NCBI GenBank assembly: GCA_934591815.1
Contig: CAKTPV010000001.1
Coordinates: 62,001-126,000 of the forward strand
From: an uncultured Oscillospiraceae bacterium
Lineage (GTDB): Bacteria; Bacillota; Clostridia; Oscillospirales; Oscillospiraceae
Reading direction: 5' to 3'
Length of the DNA stretch: 64,000 nucleotides
The position numbers and the translations under genes are program-made. This document shows, one piece after another, positions 23,085 to 30,746 of this stretch; position 1 is the first letter of the stretch; each line of letters begins with the position of its first letter. The notes under the pieces are model-generated. The model did not search any database. It was not told the DNA's origin and worked only from the letters and a program-made list of their open reading frames with translations.

Positions 23085-24266
23085 ATGAAAAAGAGAGCAT
23101 TTGCCATGTTGATGGCTGTTGTGATGGCGTTCAGCCTGATGGCCTGCGGCAATGAGGCCGATAATGGTGGCAGCGGCGGCACGGATGACGCCGCCGAGAC
23201 GATCAAGCTGGGCGGCGTAGGCCCCCTGACCGGCGGCTACGCCAACTACGGTCTGTCCGTGCAGCACGGCGCGGAGCTGGCTGCTAAGGAGATCAACGCC
23301 GCCGGCGGCGTCAACGGCAAGCAGCTGGAGGTCAGCTTTCAGGATTCTCAGGGTGACCCCGAGAGCGCCGTGGCAGCCTACGGCAAGCTGATGGACTGGG
23401 GCATGAACGTATGTCTGGGCGGTGTGCTGTCCGGTGAGACGGCCTCTGTGGTAACGGCGGCCAAGGCCGACGATATGTTCATTATGGAGACCACCGGCTC
23501 CGCCGACAAGTGCATCGACGGCAACGACAAGGCCTTCCGTATCTGCTTCTACGACTCCTATCAGGGCACGGCTGCGGCGGACTATCTGAAGGACAACGCG
23601 CTGGCCGATGAGGTGGGTGTGCTCTATCAGAGTGACAACGATTATTCCGCCGGTCTGTACAGTGCATTCGTGGCCGAGTGTGAAAAGGCCGGCGTGACCG
23701 TCAAGGAGACCCAGACCTTCACTGCCGCCACCGCCACCGATTTCTCCACGCAGGTGAACGCGCTGGTCAACTCCGGCGTGAAGGTGGTGTTCATCCCCAT
23801 CTACGCGGAGGAGGCCTCCACGTTTCTGACCCAGGCCAAGGGCAAGTTCGCGGAGGACGTGTACTTCTTCGGGGGCGACGGTCTGGACGGCATCCTGGGC
23901 AAGGTCAGTCAGGATGTGACCATCGCGGACAACGTGCTGATGATGACCCCCTTCGCGGCGGATTCCGCCGACCCCAAGGTGCAGGCCTTCGTCAAGGCGT
24001 ATGAGGAAAGCTATGGCGCCACCCCCGACCAGTTCGCCGCCGACGCCTACGACGCGGTGTACACCATCAAGGCCGCTGTGGAGGCCGCAGGCAGCACCTC
24101 CGGTGCGGATCTGGCCGCTGCGATGACCTCCCTGACCGTGGAGGGCGTTACCGGCACCATGACGTGGAACGCCGACGGCAACACCAACAAGGCCGCCAGC
24201 GCTATCCTCTATAAGAACGGCGTGGGTACGCTGTTCGGTCAGGAGAGCGCCGACGCTGCGGCATAA
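23085..24266 (+). CDS. livJ: Branched-chain amino acid ABC transporter substrate-binding lipoprotein
   Basis: 393 residues. Lipoprotein signal MKKRAFAMLMAVVMAFSLMAC with the lipobox LMAC, then an Asn/Gly/Asp-rich tether. The mature part follows the Leu/Ile/Val-binding pattern: IKLGGVGPLTGGYANYGLSV, GAELAAKEINAAGGVNGKQL and LQDSQGDPESAV-like spacing. It delivers ligand to LivHM. First gene of livJHMGF; AAAAGGAGAA upstream. The true ligand may be a different amino acid or small amide, since this family is broad. A GC-rich hairpin follows and probably keeps this gene expressed above the permeases. Confidence 0.92.
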   Translation: MKKRAFAMLMAVVMAFSLMACGNEADNGGSGGTDDAAETIKLGGVGPLTGGYANYGLSVQHGAELAAKEINAAGGVNGKQLEVSFQDSQGDPESAVAAYGKLMDWGMNVCLGGVLSGETASVVTAAKADDMFIMETTGSADKCIDGNDKAFRICFYDSYQGTAAADYLKDNALADEVGVLYQSDNDYSAGLYSAFVAECEKAGVTVKETQTFTAATATDFSTQVNALVNSGVKVVFIPIYAEEASTFLTQAKGKFAEDVYFFGGDGLDGILGKVSQDVTIADNVLMMTPFAADSADPKVQAFVKAYEESYGATPDQFAADAYDAVYTIKAAVEAAGSTSGADLAAAMTSLTVEGVTGTMTWNADGNTNKAASAILYKNGVGTLFGQESADAAA

Positions 24267-24302
24267 CCAAGCCTTATTCTACCTACCTCACATAAGCCCT
24301 CC

Positions 24303-24328
24303 GTCCTCCCGGCGTGTGCCGGGAGGAC
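24303..24328 (+). promoter_or_regulatory. Intercistronic hairpin between livJ and livH
   Basis: GTCCTCCCGGC (24303-24313) and GCCGGGAGGAC (24318-24328), perfect 11-bp stem, no U-tract. This placement commonly protects the binding-protein part of the message. Confidence 0.6.
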
Positions 24329-24358
24329 ACGCCGGGGCGACGCAAAGGAATGACGACT

Positions 24359-25237
24359 ATGACGAACCTGATACAAACCTTGATAAGCGGCCTGAGTCTG
24401 GGGAGCATTTACGCATTGATTGCGCTGGGCTACACCATGGTCTACGGTATCGCCAAAATGCTGAACTTCGCCCACGGCGACGTGATTATGGTGGGCGCAT
24501 ACAGCGGCATTGTGGCGGTGGCGCAGCTGGGGCTGTCCCCGTGGGTGACGGTGATCGTCAGCATCGCGGTATGCGCGGTGTTGGGCGTTGTCATCGAATT
24601 CTGTGCCTATAAGCCTCTGCGGCAGGCGGCGCCGCTGAGCGTGCTCATCACCGCAATCGGCGTCAGCTACCTGCTGCAAAATGCAGCGCTGCTGCTATTC
24701 GGGTCGCAGCAGATGGCCTATCCCAAGCTGCTGAAGCTGCCCATCCTCACCGTAGGCGGCGTGCAGATAGATGGTATCACGCTGCTGACGCTGGCGGTGA
24801 CGGCGGCGCTGATGGCAGCCCTGACGCTGTTTATCGACAGAACGAAGCTTGGCAAGGCCATGCGCGCCGTGTCTGAGGACAAGGACGCCGCCACGCTGAT
24901 GGGTATCAACGTGGACAGGACCATCACGCTGACGTTCGCCATCGGCTCGGCGCTGGCGGCCTTCGCCAGTATGTTCTACGGCATGACCTATGTGTACATC
25001 AAGCCCACCACCGGTGCTATGCCCGGCATCAAGGCGTTTACGGCGGCGGTATTCGGCGGCATCGGCTCCATCCCCGGCGCCATGCTGGGCGGCATCCTGC
25101 TGGGTCTGATCGAGCAGATGTCCAAGACGTATATCTCCACCCTGTGGGCGGACGCCATCGTGTTCGCCGTGCTGGTGGTGGTGCTGGTGGTGAAGCCCAC
25201 CGGTCTGCTGGGCAAGCCCATGCAGGAGAAGGTATGA
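24359..25237 (+). CDS. livH: Branched-chain amino acid ABC transporter permease LivH
   Basis: 292 residues from ATG 24359 (MTNLIQTLISGLSLGSIYAL), with AAAGGA 10 bp upstream; two earlier in-frame starts are less well placed. About eight membrane helices. The family loop for ATPase docking (AMRAVSEDKDAATLMGINVD) and GIKAFTAAVFGGIGSIPGAM are present. It forms the translocation pore with LivM and is followed after 10 bp by livM. Confidence 0.92.
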   Translation: MTNLIQTLISGLSLGSIYALIALGYTMVYGIAKMLNFAHGDVIMVGAYSGIVAVAQLGLSPWVTVIVSIAVCAVLGVVIEFCAYKPLRQAAPLSVLITAIGVSYLLQNAALLLFGSQQMAYPKLLKLPILTVGGVQIDGITLLTLAVTAALMAALTLFIDRTKLGKAMRAVSEDKDAATLMGINVDRTITLTFAIGSALAAFASMFYGMTYVYIKPTTGAMPGIKAFTAAVFGGIGSIPGAMLGGILLGLIEQMSKTYISTLWADAIVFAVLVVVLVVKPTGLLGKPMQEKV

Positions 25238-25247
25238 GGTGAGGAAG

Positions 25248-26243
25248 ATGCAACTGACACAGAAAAAAAGACGGCGGGGCGACCTGCTGACAGCGGCGGC
25301 AGTGGCCGTGCTGCTGGCGGTCATGGCCGCGCTGCTGTATAGCGGGAGTCTGACCCGGCAGGTGACAAATATGCTGATCCCCACGGCAGTATATATCGTG
25401 ATGGCGGTATCGCTGAATCTGGTGGTGGGGCTGCTGGGCGAGCTGAGCCTGGGGCACGCCGGGTTCATGTCCGTGGGACTGTTCTCCGGCTGTCTGGTGG
25501 CCATCGCGCTGGCGGATACGGCGCTGCCGCTGGCGGTGCGTCTGCCGGTGAGTATGCTGACAGGCGGTCTGACGGCAGCGGTGTTCGGCCTGTTGGTGGG
25601 GCTGCCCACGCTGCGGCTGCGGGGCGACTATCTGGCCATCGTAACGCTGGCCTGCGGCGAGATCATCAAGAACATCATCACCAATCTGCACATCACCGGC
25701 GGGGCGCTGGGTCTGAATACCGCCGCCATCTATGCCGGAGCCAAGGAGCTGCTGCCCTATGGCGCGGTGCTGGTGCTGCTGACGGTGGCGGTGATGCTGA
25801 ATCTGAAGCGCTCCAAGTACGGCCGGGCGATCATGGCCATCCGGGACAACCGCATCGCGGCGGAGTCTGTGGGGCTGAATATCACGCGGTACAAGCTGGC
25901 GGTGTTCGTCATCGCGGCGTTTTTCGCCGGGTGCGCCGGTGTGCTGTATGGCCACTCGCTGGCCAACATCAAGGCAGCCGCCTTTGACTACAATATGTCC
26001 ATTGAGATCCTGGTCATCGTGGTGCTGGGCGGCATGGGCAGCGTACCCGGCTCGGTGGTATCCGCCATCGTGCTGACGGTGCTGCCGGAGGCACTGCGCG
26101 AGGTGGCAGACTACCGGATGCTGGTGTACGCCGTGGTGCTGATTTTGGTGATGCAAGCCACCAATAACCCGGCTATGAAGCGGTTCTTCGGCTCCGTCCG
26201 TGAGAGACTGATCCCGGCGAGAAAGGAGCGTGCGGCGCTGTGA
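25248..26243 (+). CDS. livM: Branched-chain amino acid ABC transporter permease LivM
   Basis: 331 residues from ATG 25248 (AGGTGAGG 6 bp upstream). Multi-helix permease with the LivM hallmark LNLVVGLLGELSLGHAGFMS and the docking loop GRAIMAIRDNRIAAESVGLN, then VVLGGMGSVPGSVVSAIVL. The terminal GTGA overlaps the start of livG, so the two are translationally coupled. Partner of LivH in the inner-membrane channel. Confidence 0.92.
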   Translation: MQLTQKKRRRGDLLTAAAVAVLLAVMAALLYSGSLTRQVTNMLIPTAVYIVMAVSLNLVVGLLGELSLGHAGFMSVGLFSGCLVAIALADTALPLAVRLPVSMLTGGLTAAVFGLLVGLPTLRLRGDYLAIVTLACGEIIKNIITNLHITGGALGLNTAAIYAGAKELLPYGAVLVLLTVAVMLNLKRSKYGRAIMAIRDNRIAAESVGLNITRYKLAVFVIAAFFAGCAGVLYGHSLANIKAAAFDYNMSIEILVIVVLGGMGSVPGSVVSAIVLTVLPEALREVADYRMLVYAVVLILVMQATNNPAMKRFFGSVRERLIPARKERAAL

Positions 26244-27085
26244 CAACAAAGGCAAAGCTGGTGAAGCGTCCCTCCTCCGTGCTGCTGCCGGAACGGGACG
26301 CAGACAAGTCCCCGGTGCTGGAGTGCGTGGGGCTGGGCGTGACCTTCGGCGGGCTGAAGGCGGTGGAGGACTTCGACCTGACCATCGGCCGCACGGAGAT
26401 CGCGGGGCTGATCGGCCCCAACGGTGCGGGAAAGACCACGGTGTTTAACCTGCTGACGAAGGTGTATCAGCCTACGGCGGGCGCCATTCTGCTGGACGGC
26501 AAGGATACCCACAGCATGACCACGGCGCAGGTGAACCGGGCGGGCATCGCCCGGACCTTCCAGAACATCCGGCTTTTCAACGATCTGACGGTGGCGGAAA
26601 ATCTGATGGTGGCCATGGGAGACTCTGTGCGTTATGGGCTGGCAGGCAGCATTTTGCACTTCCCCCGGTACGCCCGGGAGGAGCGGATCGCCCGGGAGCG
26701 GGCGGAGGAGCTGCTGAGCATCTTTCACATGGAAAGCCACGCCGATGAGCGGGCGGGCTCGCTGCCCTACGGCGCGCAGCGGCGGTTGGAGATATTGCGG
26801 GCGCTGGCGTCCAACCCGTGCCTTCTGCTGCTGGATGAGCCGGCGGCGGGCATGAATCCGTCGGAGACGGCGGAGCTGATGGAGAACATCCGCAGGATAC
26901 GGGATACGTTTCAGATCGCCGTGCTGCTGATCGAGCACGACATGGATCTCGTGATGAATATCTGTGAGGGCATTTGTGTGCTGAACTTCGGCCGCATCAT
27001 CGCCAAGGGTACGCCGGAGGATATCCAGCGGAACGAGGCGGTCATTGAGGCGTATCTGGGCAAGAAAAAGGAGGCGGCGTCATGA
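26240..27085 (+). CDS. livG: Branched-chain amino acid ABC transporter ATPase LivG
   Basis: 281 residues, GTG start at 26240 overlapping the livM stop. Walker A GPNGAGKTT, a Q-loop within ARTFQNIRLF (LivG hallmark), Walker B CLLLLDEPAAGMNP and switch His in LIEHDMD. The signature motif reads LPYGAQRR and not LSGGQ, which is normal for LivG. An N-terminal ~30-residue extension is present. It hydrolyses ATP with LivF to drive uptake. Confidence 0.92.
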   Translation: MTTKAKLVKRPSSVLLPERDADKSPVLECVGLGVTFGGLKAVEDFDLTIGRTEIAGLIGPNGAGKTTVFNLLTKVYQPTAGAILLDGKDTHSMTTAQVNRAGIARTFQNIRLFNDLTVAENLMVAMGDSVRYGLAGSILHFPRYAREERIARERAEELLSIFHMESHADERAGSLPYGAQRRLEILRALASNPCLLLLDEPAAGMNPSETAELMENIRRIRDTFQIAVLLIEHDMDLVMNICEGICVLNFGRIIAKGTPEDIQRNEAVIEAYLGKKKEAAS

Positions 27086-27798
27086 GCAGCGTGCTGCAGG
27101 TGGAGAACATCAATGTGTATTACGGCAGCATCCACGCCGTAAAGGACGTGTCCTTTCATGTGGAGCAGGGCGAGGTGGTGACGCTGATCGGCGCCAACGG
27201 CGCAGGTAAATCCACCACGCTGAACACCGTGGCGGGACTGCTGCACAGCAGGGCGGGCAGCGTCCGTTTTTTGGGTGAGGAGCTGCGCCATGTGCCCGGT
27301 CACAAGCTGGTAGGGCGCGGCATGGCGCTGGTGCCGGAGGGACGGCGCATTTTCCAGCAGATGACGGTGCAGGAAAATCTGGACATGGGCGGCTATTGCC
27401 GCGGCGGAGACAAGAGCGCCGACGTTGAGCGCGTGTTTGAACGCTTTCCCCGGCTGAAGGAGCGGCGCAGGCAGGTGGCCGGGACGCTGTCCGGCGGCGA
27501 GCAGCAGATGCTTGCCATGGGACGGGCGCTGATGAGCCATCCCAAGCTGCTGATGCTGGATGAACCATCCATGGGCCTTGCGCCGCTGCTGGTGGAGCAG
27601 ATCTTCGACATCATCCGCCAGCTCCACGCCGACGGCACCACCATTTTGCTGGTGGAGCAGAACGCACAGGCGGCGCTGGCGGTGGCCGACCGGGGCTATG
27701 TGCTGGAAACGGGGCGTATCGTCACCGAGGGTACCGGCACGGCGCTGTTGGAGAGCGACGCCATCCGCAAGGCATATCTGGGCGATACAGGCTCTTGA
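27082..27798 (+). CDS. livF: Branched-chain amino acid ABC transporter ATPase LivF
   Basis: 238 residues, overlapping the livG stop by 4 bp. Walker A GANGAGKST, LivF hallmark VPEGRRIFQQMTVQENLDMG, signature LSGGEQQMLAMGRAL, Walker B LLMLDEPSMGLAP and switch region LLVEQNAQAAL. Last gene of the importer operon; a terminator hairpin follows 64 bp later. Confidence 0.93.
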   Translation: MSSVLQVENINVYYGSIHAVKDVSFHVEQGEVVTLIGANGAGKSTTLNTVAGLLHSRAGSVRFLGEELRHVPGHKLVGRGMALVPEGRRIFQQMTVQENLDMGGYCRGGDKSADVERVFERFPRLKERRRQVAGTLSGGEQQMLAMGRALMSHPKLLMLDEPSMGLAPLLVEQIFDIIRQLHADGTTILLVEQNAQAALAVADRGYVLETGRIVTEGTGTALLESDAIRKAYLGDTGS

Positions 27799-28012
27799 AT
27801 GTCCCGTCAGTGTCCGGAACCGCGTGACCGGGACCGTGACTTCGCTGCGTTATACATGGCAAAAACCACTGGTTTCGTGAGAAGCTGGTGGTTTTCCTTC
27901 ACTTTTTGGCCGCAAGGATCCCGCGTCAGGCTGCGGAGAGGCTGCACAGGGACTTTTCAAGAGTCCCTCCCCGCAGAGCCGCATCTTTTCGCCGAGCCTT
28001 TCACCGAACATC
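27799..28012. other. Spacer between the liv operon and the sigma-factor operon
   Basis: Apart from the terminator at 27862-27895 I see no gene or repeat here. The sigma-operon promoter begins at 28013. Confidence 0.5.
27862..27895 (+). terminator. Terminator of livJHMGF
   Basis: AAAACCAC and GTGGTTTT (27862-27869, 27888-27895) with further inner pairing; ends in TTTTCCTTC. Confidence 0.65.
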
Positions 28013-28041
28013 TTGCGTTTCCGCGGATATTCATATATGAT
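28013..28041 (+). promoter_or_regulatory. Housekeeping promoter of the sigma/PrsW operon
   Basis: TTGCGT (28013-28018), 17 bp, TATGAT (28036-28041), 66 bp before the sigma-factor start. Confidence 0.65.
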
Positions 28042-28107
28042 GTAGAATAGTGGGTGGTATCCATTCGCCCCCGCCTTGGGAATATCCGCAAAGAGGAGGT
28101 GAACGGT

Positions 28108-28656
28108 ATGGCGTGCGACGAAACCTTATACCGTCAATATATAGACGGTGATGACGAAGGGCTGGACGCCCTGATGAAAAAATACGGCGATCCGCTGACC
28201 CTGTACATTGACGGTTACCTGCACGATGTCCACGAAGCCGAGGAGCTGATGCTGGACGTCTTTGCCTACCTGTTCACCAGAAAGCCCCGCATCCGGGACG
28301 GCGGGTTCAAGACGTATCTATACAAGGCGGCACGGCACATGGCGCTGCGCCGCAAGAGCAAGCGGAGACGCCTGTTCAGTCTGGACGAGCTGGCGGAGGA
28401 ACCGGACGGACGGCTGCTGGCGGAGGAGGTTATCCGGACGAAGGAGCGGGACCGTATTCTCCATTTCTGCATGGCAGAAATGAATCCGGATTATCGGGAG
28501 GTCCTGTATCTCACCTATTTTGAGGACATGAGCTATGCACAGGCGGCGGAGGTCATGGGAAAAACAGTGAAGCAGATCACCAATCTGGTGTATCGCGGAA
28601 AAGAGAGCCTGCGCAGGCTGCTGGAACGGGAGGGCGTCACAAATGCGGAGTCATGA
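28108..28656 (+). CDS. ECF-type sigma-70 factor
   Basis: 182 residues from ATG 28108 with AAGAGGAGGTG upstream. The region-2 helices (EGLDALMKKYGDPLTLYIDG, HEAEELMLDVFAYLF) bind the -10 element and core polymerase. A short linker is followed by region 4 (MNPDYREVLYLTYFEDMSYA, then a helix-turn-helix ending in QITNLVYRGKESL) for -35 binding. There is no region 1 or 3, as in ECF factors. It overlaps the next gene by 14 bp. Downstream genes encode a two-helix membrane protein and PrsW, so activity is probably gated by regulated proteolysis of a membrane anti-sigma factor. Confidence 0.9.
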   Translation: MACDETLYRQYIDGDDEGLDALMKKYGDPLTLYIDGYLHDVHEAEELMLDVFAYLFTRKPRIRDGGFKTYLYKAARHMALRRKSKRRRLFSLDELAEEPDGRLLAEEVIRTKERDRILHFCMAEMNPDYREVLYLTYFEDMSYAQAAEVMGKTVKQITNLVYRGKESLRRLLEREGVTNAES

Positions 28657-29005
28657 GGAACGGGTGGCGGAGGCAAAGCGGCGGATCGCCGCAAGAGAAC
28701 ATACGGACAGACGGCGGCGCGACAGGCGCACCGTGGCACTGGCTGCGGCGGCGTGCCTTGCGCTGCTTGTAGGGGCGTCCCTCGCCATGCCCGGCATCGC
28801 CGCACGGATACAGGTCAACGACTACGCCGGCTTTGAAACGGCTGCCAGCATCTTTCGGAACAGCGCCGCCCTCGGCTATATCGTCATCGGGCTTTTGGCG
28901 TTTTTACTCGGCGTATGCGTGACCGTTTTGTGCTTCCGGCTGCGGCAGATGAACCGCGAGGACGGGCAGGACGCGGAAAGCGAGGGGCGGCATGGAGCTG
29001 ATTGA
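28643..29005 (+). CDS. Putative membrane anti-sigma factor (paralogue A)
   Basis: 120 residues. A basic N-terminal cytoplasmic segment (EERVAEAKRRIAAREH, then RRRRDRR), a first membrane helix (VALAAAACLALLVGASLAM), an outside loop of ~35 residues, a second helix (GYIVIGLLAFLLGVCVTVLCF) and a charged tail. It has no zinc-binding ZAS motif. Position directly after an ECF sigma gene with overlapping frames, and PrsW two genes later, points to anti-sigma function (inference). It shares layout and residues with the protein at 30408-30746 (R-V-A-x-x-K-x-R then AAC in helix 1, GY and R in helix 2). Confidence 0.65.
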   Translation: MRSHEERVAEAKRRIAAREHTDRRRRDRRTVALAAAACLALLVGASLAMPGIAARIQVNDYAGFETAASIFRNSAALGYIVIGLLAFLLGVCVTVLCFRLRQMNREDGQDAESEGRHGAD

Positions 29006-29621
29006 GAACCTACTGCAATTACTGGCTGCTTTCTCAGGTGCGGTGCTTTCGGGCATCGCCTACCGGAAAAGCCGCAGACAGGCCCATTTTCTGCTGCTGC
29101 TTTGCTTTTACGGCTGCTTTGCGCTGGGTGCCCTCTACTGGACGCTGTACCTGCTGCTGTTCTCCACCACGCCGCGGGTCTTCTATGTGTCGGAATTCGG
29201 CTGGATCGCCAGTGTGATCTTCCTGCGGATCCTGCAGGCCACGCTGTCCAGTCCGGAGGAGCGCGCCTTCCACTGCCGGGAGGCGTGGCTATCGCCGCTG
29301 GCCGGTGTGCCGCTGCTGGCGTTCTACTGCACCTATGGCGACATCCTCTCCAACCTGATCTGGTGCGGCATGATGCTCGTACTCTCCTTCTGCGCCATAC
29401 GGGGGCTGGTCTACTCCAACGGACAGACGGGCACGGCGCGGAATATGCGGTATTTCCACATCGGAGTACTGTGCTTTGTGTGCGCGGAATACCTGCTGTG
29501 GACGGCGGGCTGCTTCTGGCCCAACACCTCCCCGGCCAGCCCCGCCTTCTGGTGCGACGTACTGCTGACGCTGGCCATTCTGGGGCTGCTGCCCGCCACA
29601 GGAAAGGCGGTGGAGGCATGA
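28992..29621 (+). CDS. Multi-helix membrane protein, unknown
   Basis: 209 residues, about six membrane helices (LLLLCFYGCFALGALYWTLY, WIASVIFLRILQATL, LAGVPLLAFYCTYGDIL and others), with short loops. It overlaps both neighbours (14 bp and 4 bp), so it is translated together with the anti-sigma-like gene and PrsW. No catalytic motif is seen. It may sense or scaffold in the signalling path. The family is not recognised. Confidence 0.65.
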   Translation: MELIENLLQLLAAFSGAVLSGIAYRKSRRQAHFLLLLCFYGCFALGALYWTLYLLLFSTTPRVFYVSEFGWIASVIFLRILQATLSSPEERAFHCREAWLSPLAGVPLLAFYCTYGDILSNLIWCGMMLVLSFCAIRGLVYSNGQTGTARNMRYFHIGVLCFVCAEYLLWTAGCFWPNTSPASPAFWCDVLLTLAILGLLPATGKAVEA

Positions 29622-30247
29622 CCTACATTGAGAACATCTTTCTCTGCATGGTGTCCCCCCTGCTGGTGGCCGCCCTGTGCATGGGCAGGCGGCAGCTCCG
29701 CTTTTTCCTGTTCTGCATTGCCGGGATGGGGGTGTGCCTGCTCTCGGCCTATATCAACACCTTTCTTGCGGCGGTGTGTCAGGCGGACGCTCTGGCCGCC
29801 ACGGTGGAGATCGCGCCGGTGGTGGAGGAGGTCATGAAGCTGCTGCCGCTGGCCTTTTACCTGCTGGTGTTTGAGCCGGAGGGGGAGCGGATCAAGCCCG
29901 CCGCCATCACCGTGGCCCTCGCCTTCGCCACCTTTGAAAATGTCTGCTATCTCATTCAGAACGGTGCCGACCGCTTCTCCTTCATTTTCTTCCGGGGCTT
30001 CGGCACGGGGGCGATGCACGTGCTGTGCGGTCTGATCGTCGGCGGAGGGCTGGCGTATGCGTGGCAGCGGACGTGGCTGAAGGTCGCCGGCACCTGCGGA
30101 CTGCTGGGTGCGGCCATCACCCTCCACGCCACCTATAATTTGCTCATCGCCTACGGCGGTGCGGCGCAGTACATCGCCTACGCCCTGCCGGTGCTGCTGA
30201 TCGCGGTGGGAAAGCCCTCCATCTCCCGGTCTGTCCGGCGGGAATAA
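29618..30247 (+). CDS. prsW: PrsW-family intramembrane metalloprotease
   Basis: 209 residues, polytopic. E70-E71-x-x-K74 (VVEEVMKLLPLAF), FEN at ~106-108 (ATFENVCYLIQ), H134 in RGFGTGAMHVLCG and H170 (ITLHATYN) are the conserved metal/active-site residues of PrsW. In Bacillus subtilis PrsW makes the first cut in anti-sigma RsiW, and in Clostridioides difficile it acts on RsiT. Here it is encoded in the same operon as an ECF sigma and its likely anti-sigma, so it should release the sigma factor upon envelope stress. A terminator follows 15 bp later. Confidence 0.9.
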   Translation: MTYIENIFLCMVSPLLVAALCMGRRQLRFFLFCIAGMGVCLLSAYINTFLAAVCQADALAATVEIAPVVEEVMKLLPLAFYLLVFEPEGERIKPAAITVALAFATFENVCYLIQNGADRFSFIFFRGFGTGAMHVLCGLIVGGGLAYAWQRTWLKVAGTCGLLGAAITLHATYNLLIAYGGAAQYIAYALPVLLIAVGKPSISRSVRRE

Positions 30248-30262
30248 CCGAATATCCACTCC

Positions 30263-30298
30263 TTGAGAGCCGCTTTTTGGCGGCTCTCAAATTTTTTT
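30263..30298 (+). terminator. Terminator of the sigma/PrsW operon
   Basis: TTGAGAGCCGC and GCGGCTCTCAA (30263-30273, 30280-30290), perfect, followed by ATTTTTTT. Confidence 0.9.
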
Positions 30299-30407
30299 GG
30301 AAAATTTTGCGTGTGGGGTGAGAGTTTTCCCGATATTTTGTACCTATATGAGTAAGAGGCTTTTTAAGCCGCCTTGTTGAAAAAGCAGAGAGGAGGTTGC
30401 AGACGAT
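30299..30407 (+). promoter_or_regulatory. Likely promoter region of the surface-protein operon
   Basis: 109 bp between a strong terminator and the next ribosome site. No good TTGACA/TATAAT pair is visible. GTTTTCCCGATATTTTGTACC at about 30324-30344 is a candidate for a non-housekeeping (ECF) promoter. Given the adjacent ECF sigma gene, recognition by that factor is a testable inference. Confidence 0.35.
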
Positions 30408-30746
30408 ATGTACGATACCGCAAGACGGGTCGCCCTTGTCAAAAAACGGGTGCGTGACAACACCCGCCGGAGGCAGCGGCGCAGCGTCTACGGGCTGTCC
30501 GCCGCGTGTATGCTCCTGTTCGCGGCGCTGGTGCAGGCGGAGGGCATGGCCATTGAACGGGGACAGACCGCCGCGCAGGGCGCCTTCGGCGCCATGCTGC
30601 TGCGCGAGGACGCAGGCGGTTACGTGCTGGTGGCCGTTGCGGCGTTCGCGGCAGCCGTCGTGCTGGTGATGACCTGTGTGCGGCTGCACGAGCGGGAGAA
30701 GCGAAGAAACCGCAGCAAGGAAAGAGAGAAGGAGAATACACCATGA
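30408..30746 (+). CDS. Putative membrane anti-sigma-like protein (paralogue B)
   Basis: 112 residues, ATG after AGAGGAGG. The layout equals the protein at 28643-29005: basic N-terminus (ARRVALVKKRVRDNTRRRQR), helix 1 (VYGLSAACMLLFAALVQAEG), short outside loop, helix 2 (GYVLVAVAAFAAAVVLVMTCV) and a charged tail. Its stop overlaps the ATG of the giant surface protein (ATGA), so the two are coupled. It may be a second anti-sigma factor, a decoy, or a regulator of the surface protein. It has no signal peptidase site. Confidence 0.6.
   Translation: MYDTARRVALVKKRVRDNTRRRQRRSVYGLSAACMLLFAALVQAEGMAIERGQTAAQGAFGAMLLREDAGGYVLVAVAAFAAAVVLVMTCVRLHEREKRRNRSKEREKENTP

Noticed and set aside
25038..26255. 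405-codon minus-strand frame, very rich in His and Gln
   Set aside because: Antisense of livH/livM, low complexity as expected from reverse-complemented Leu/Val codons.
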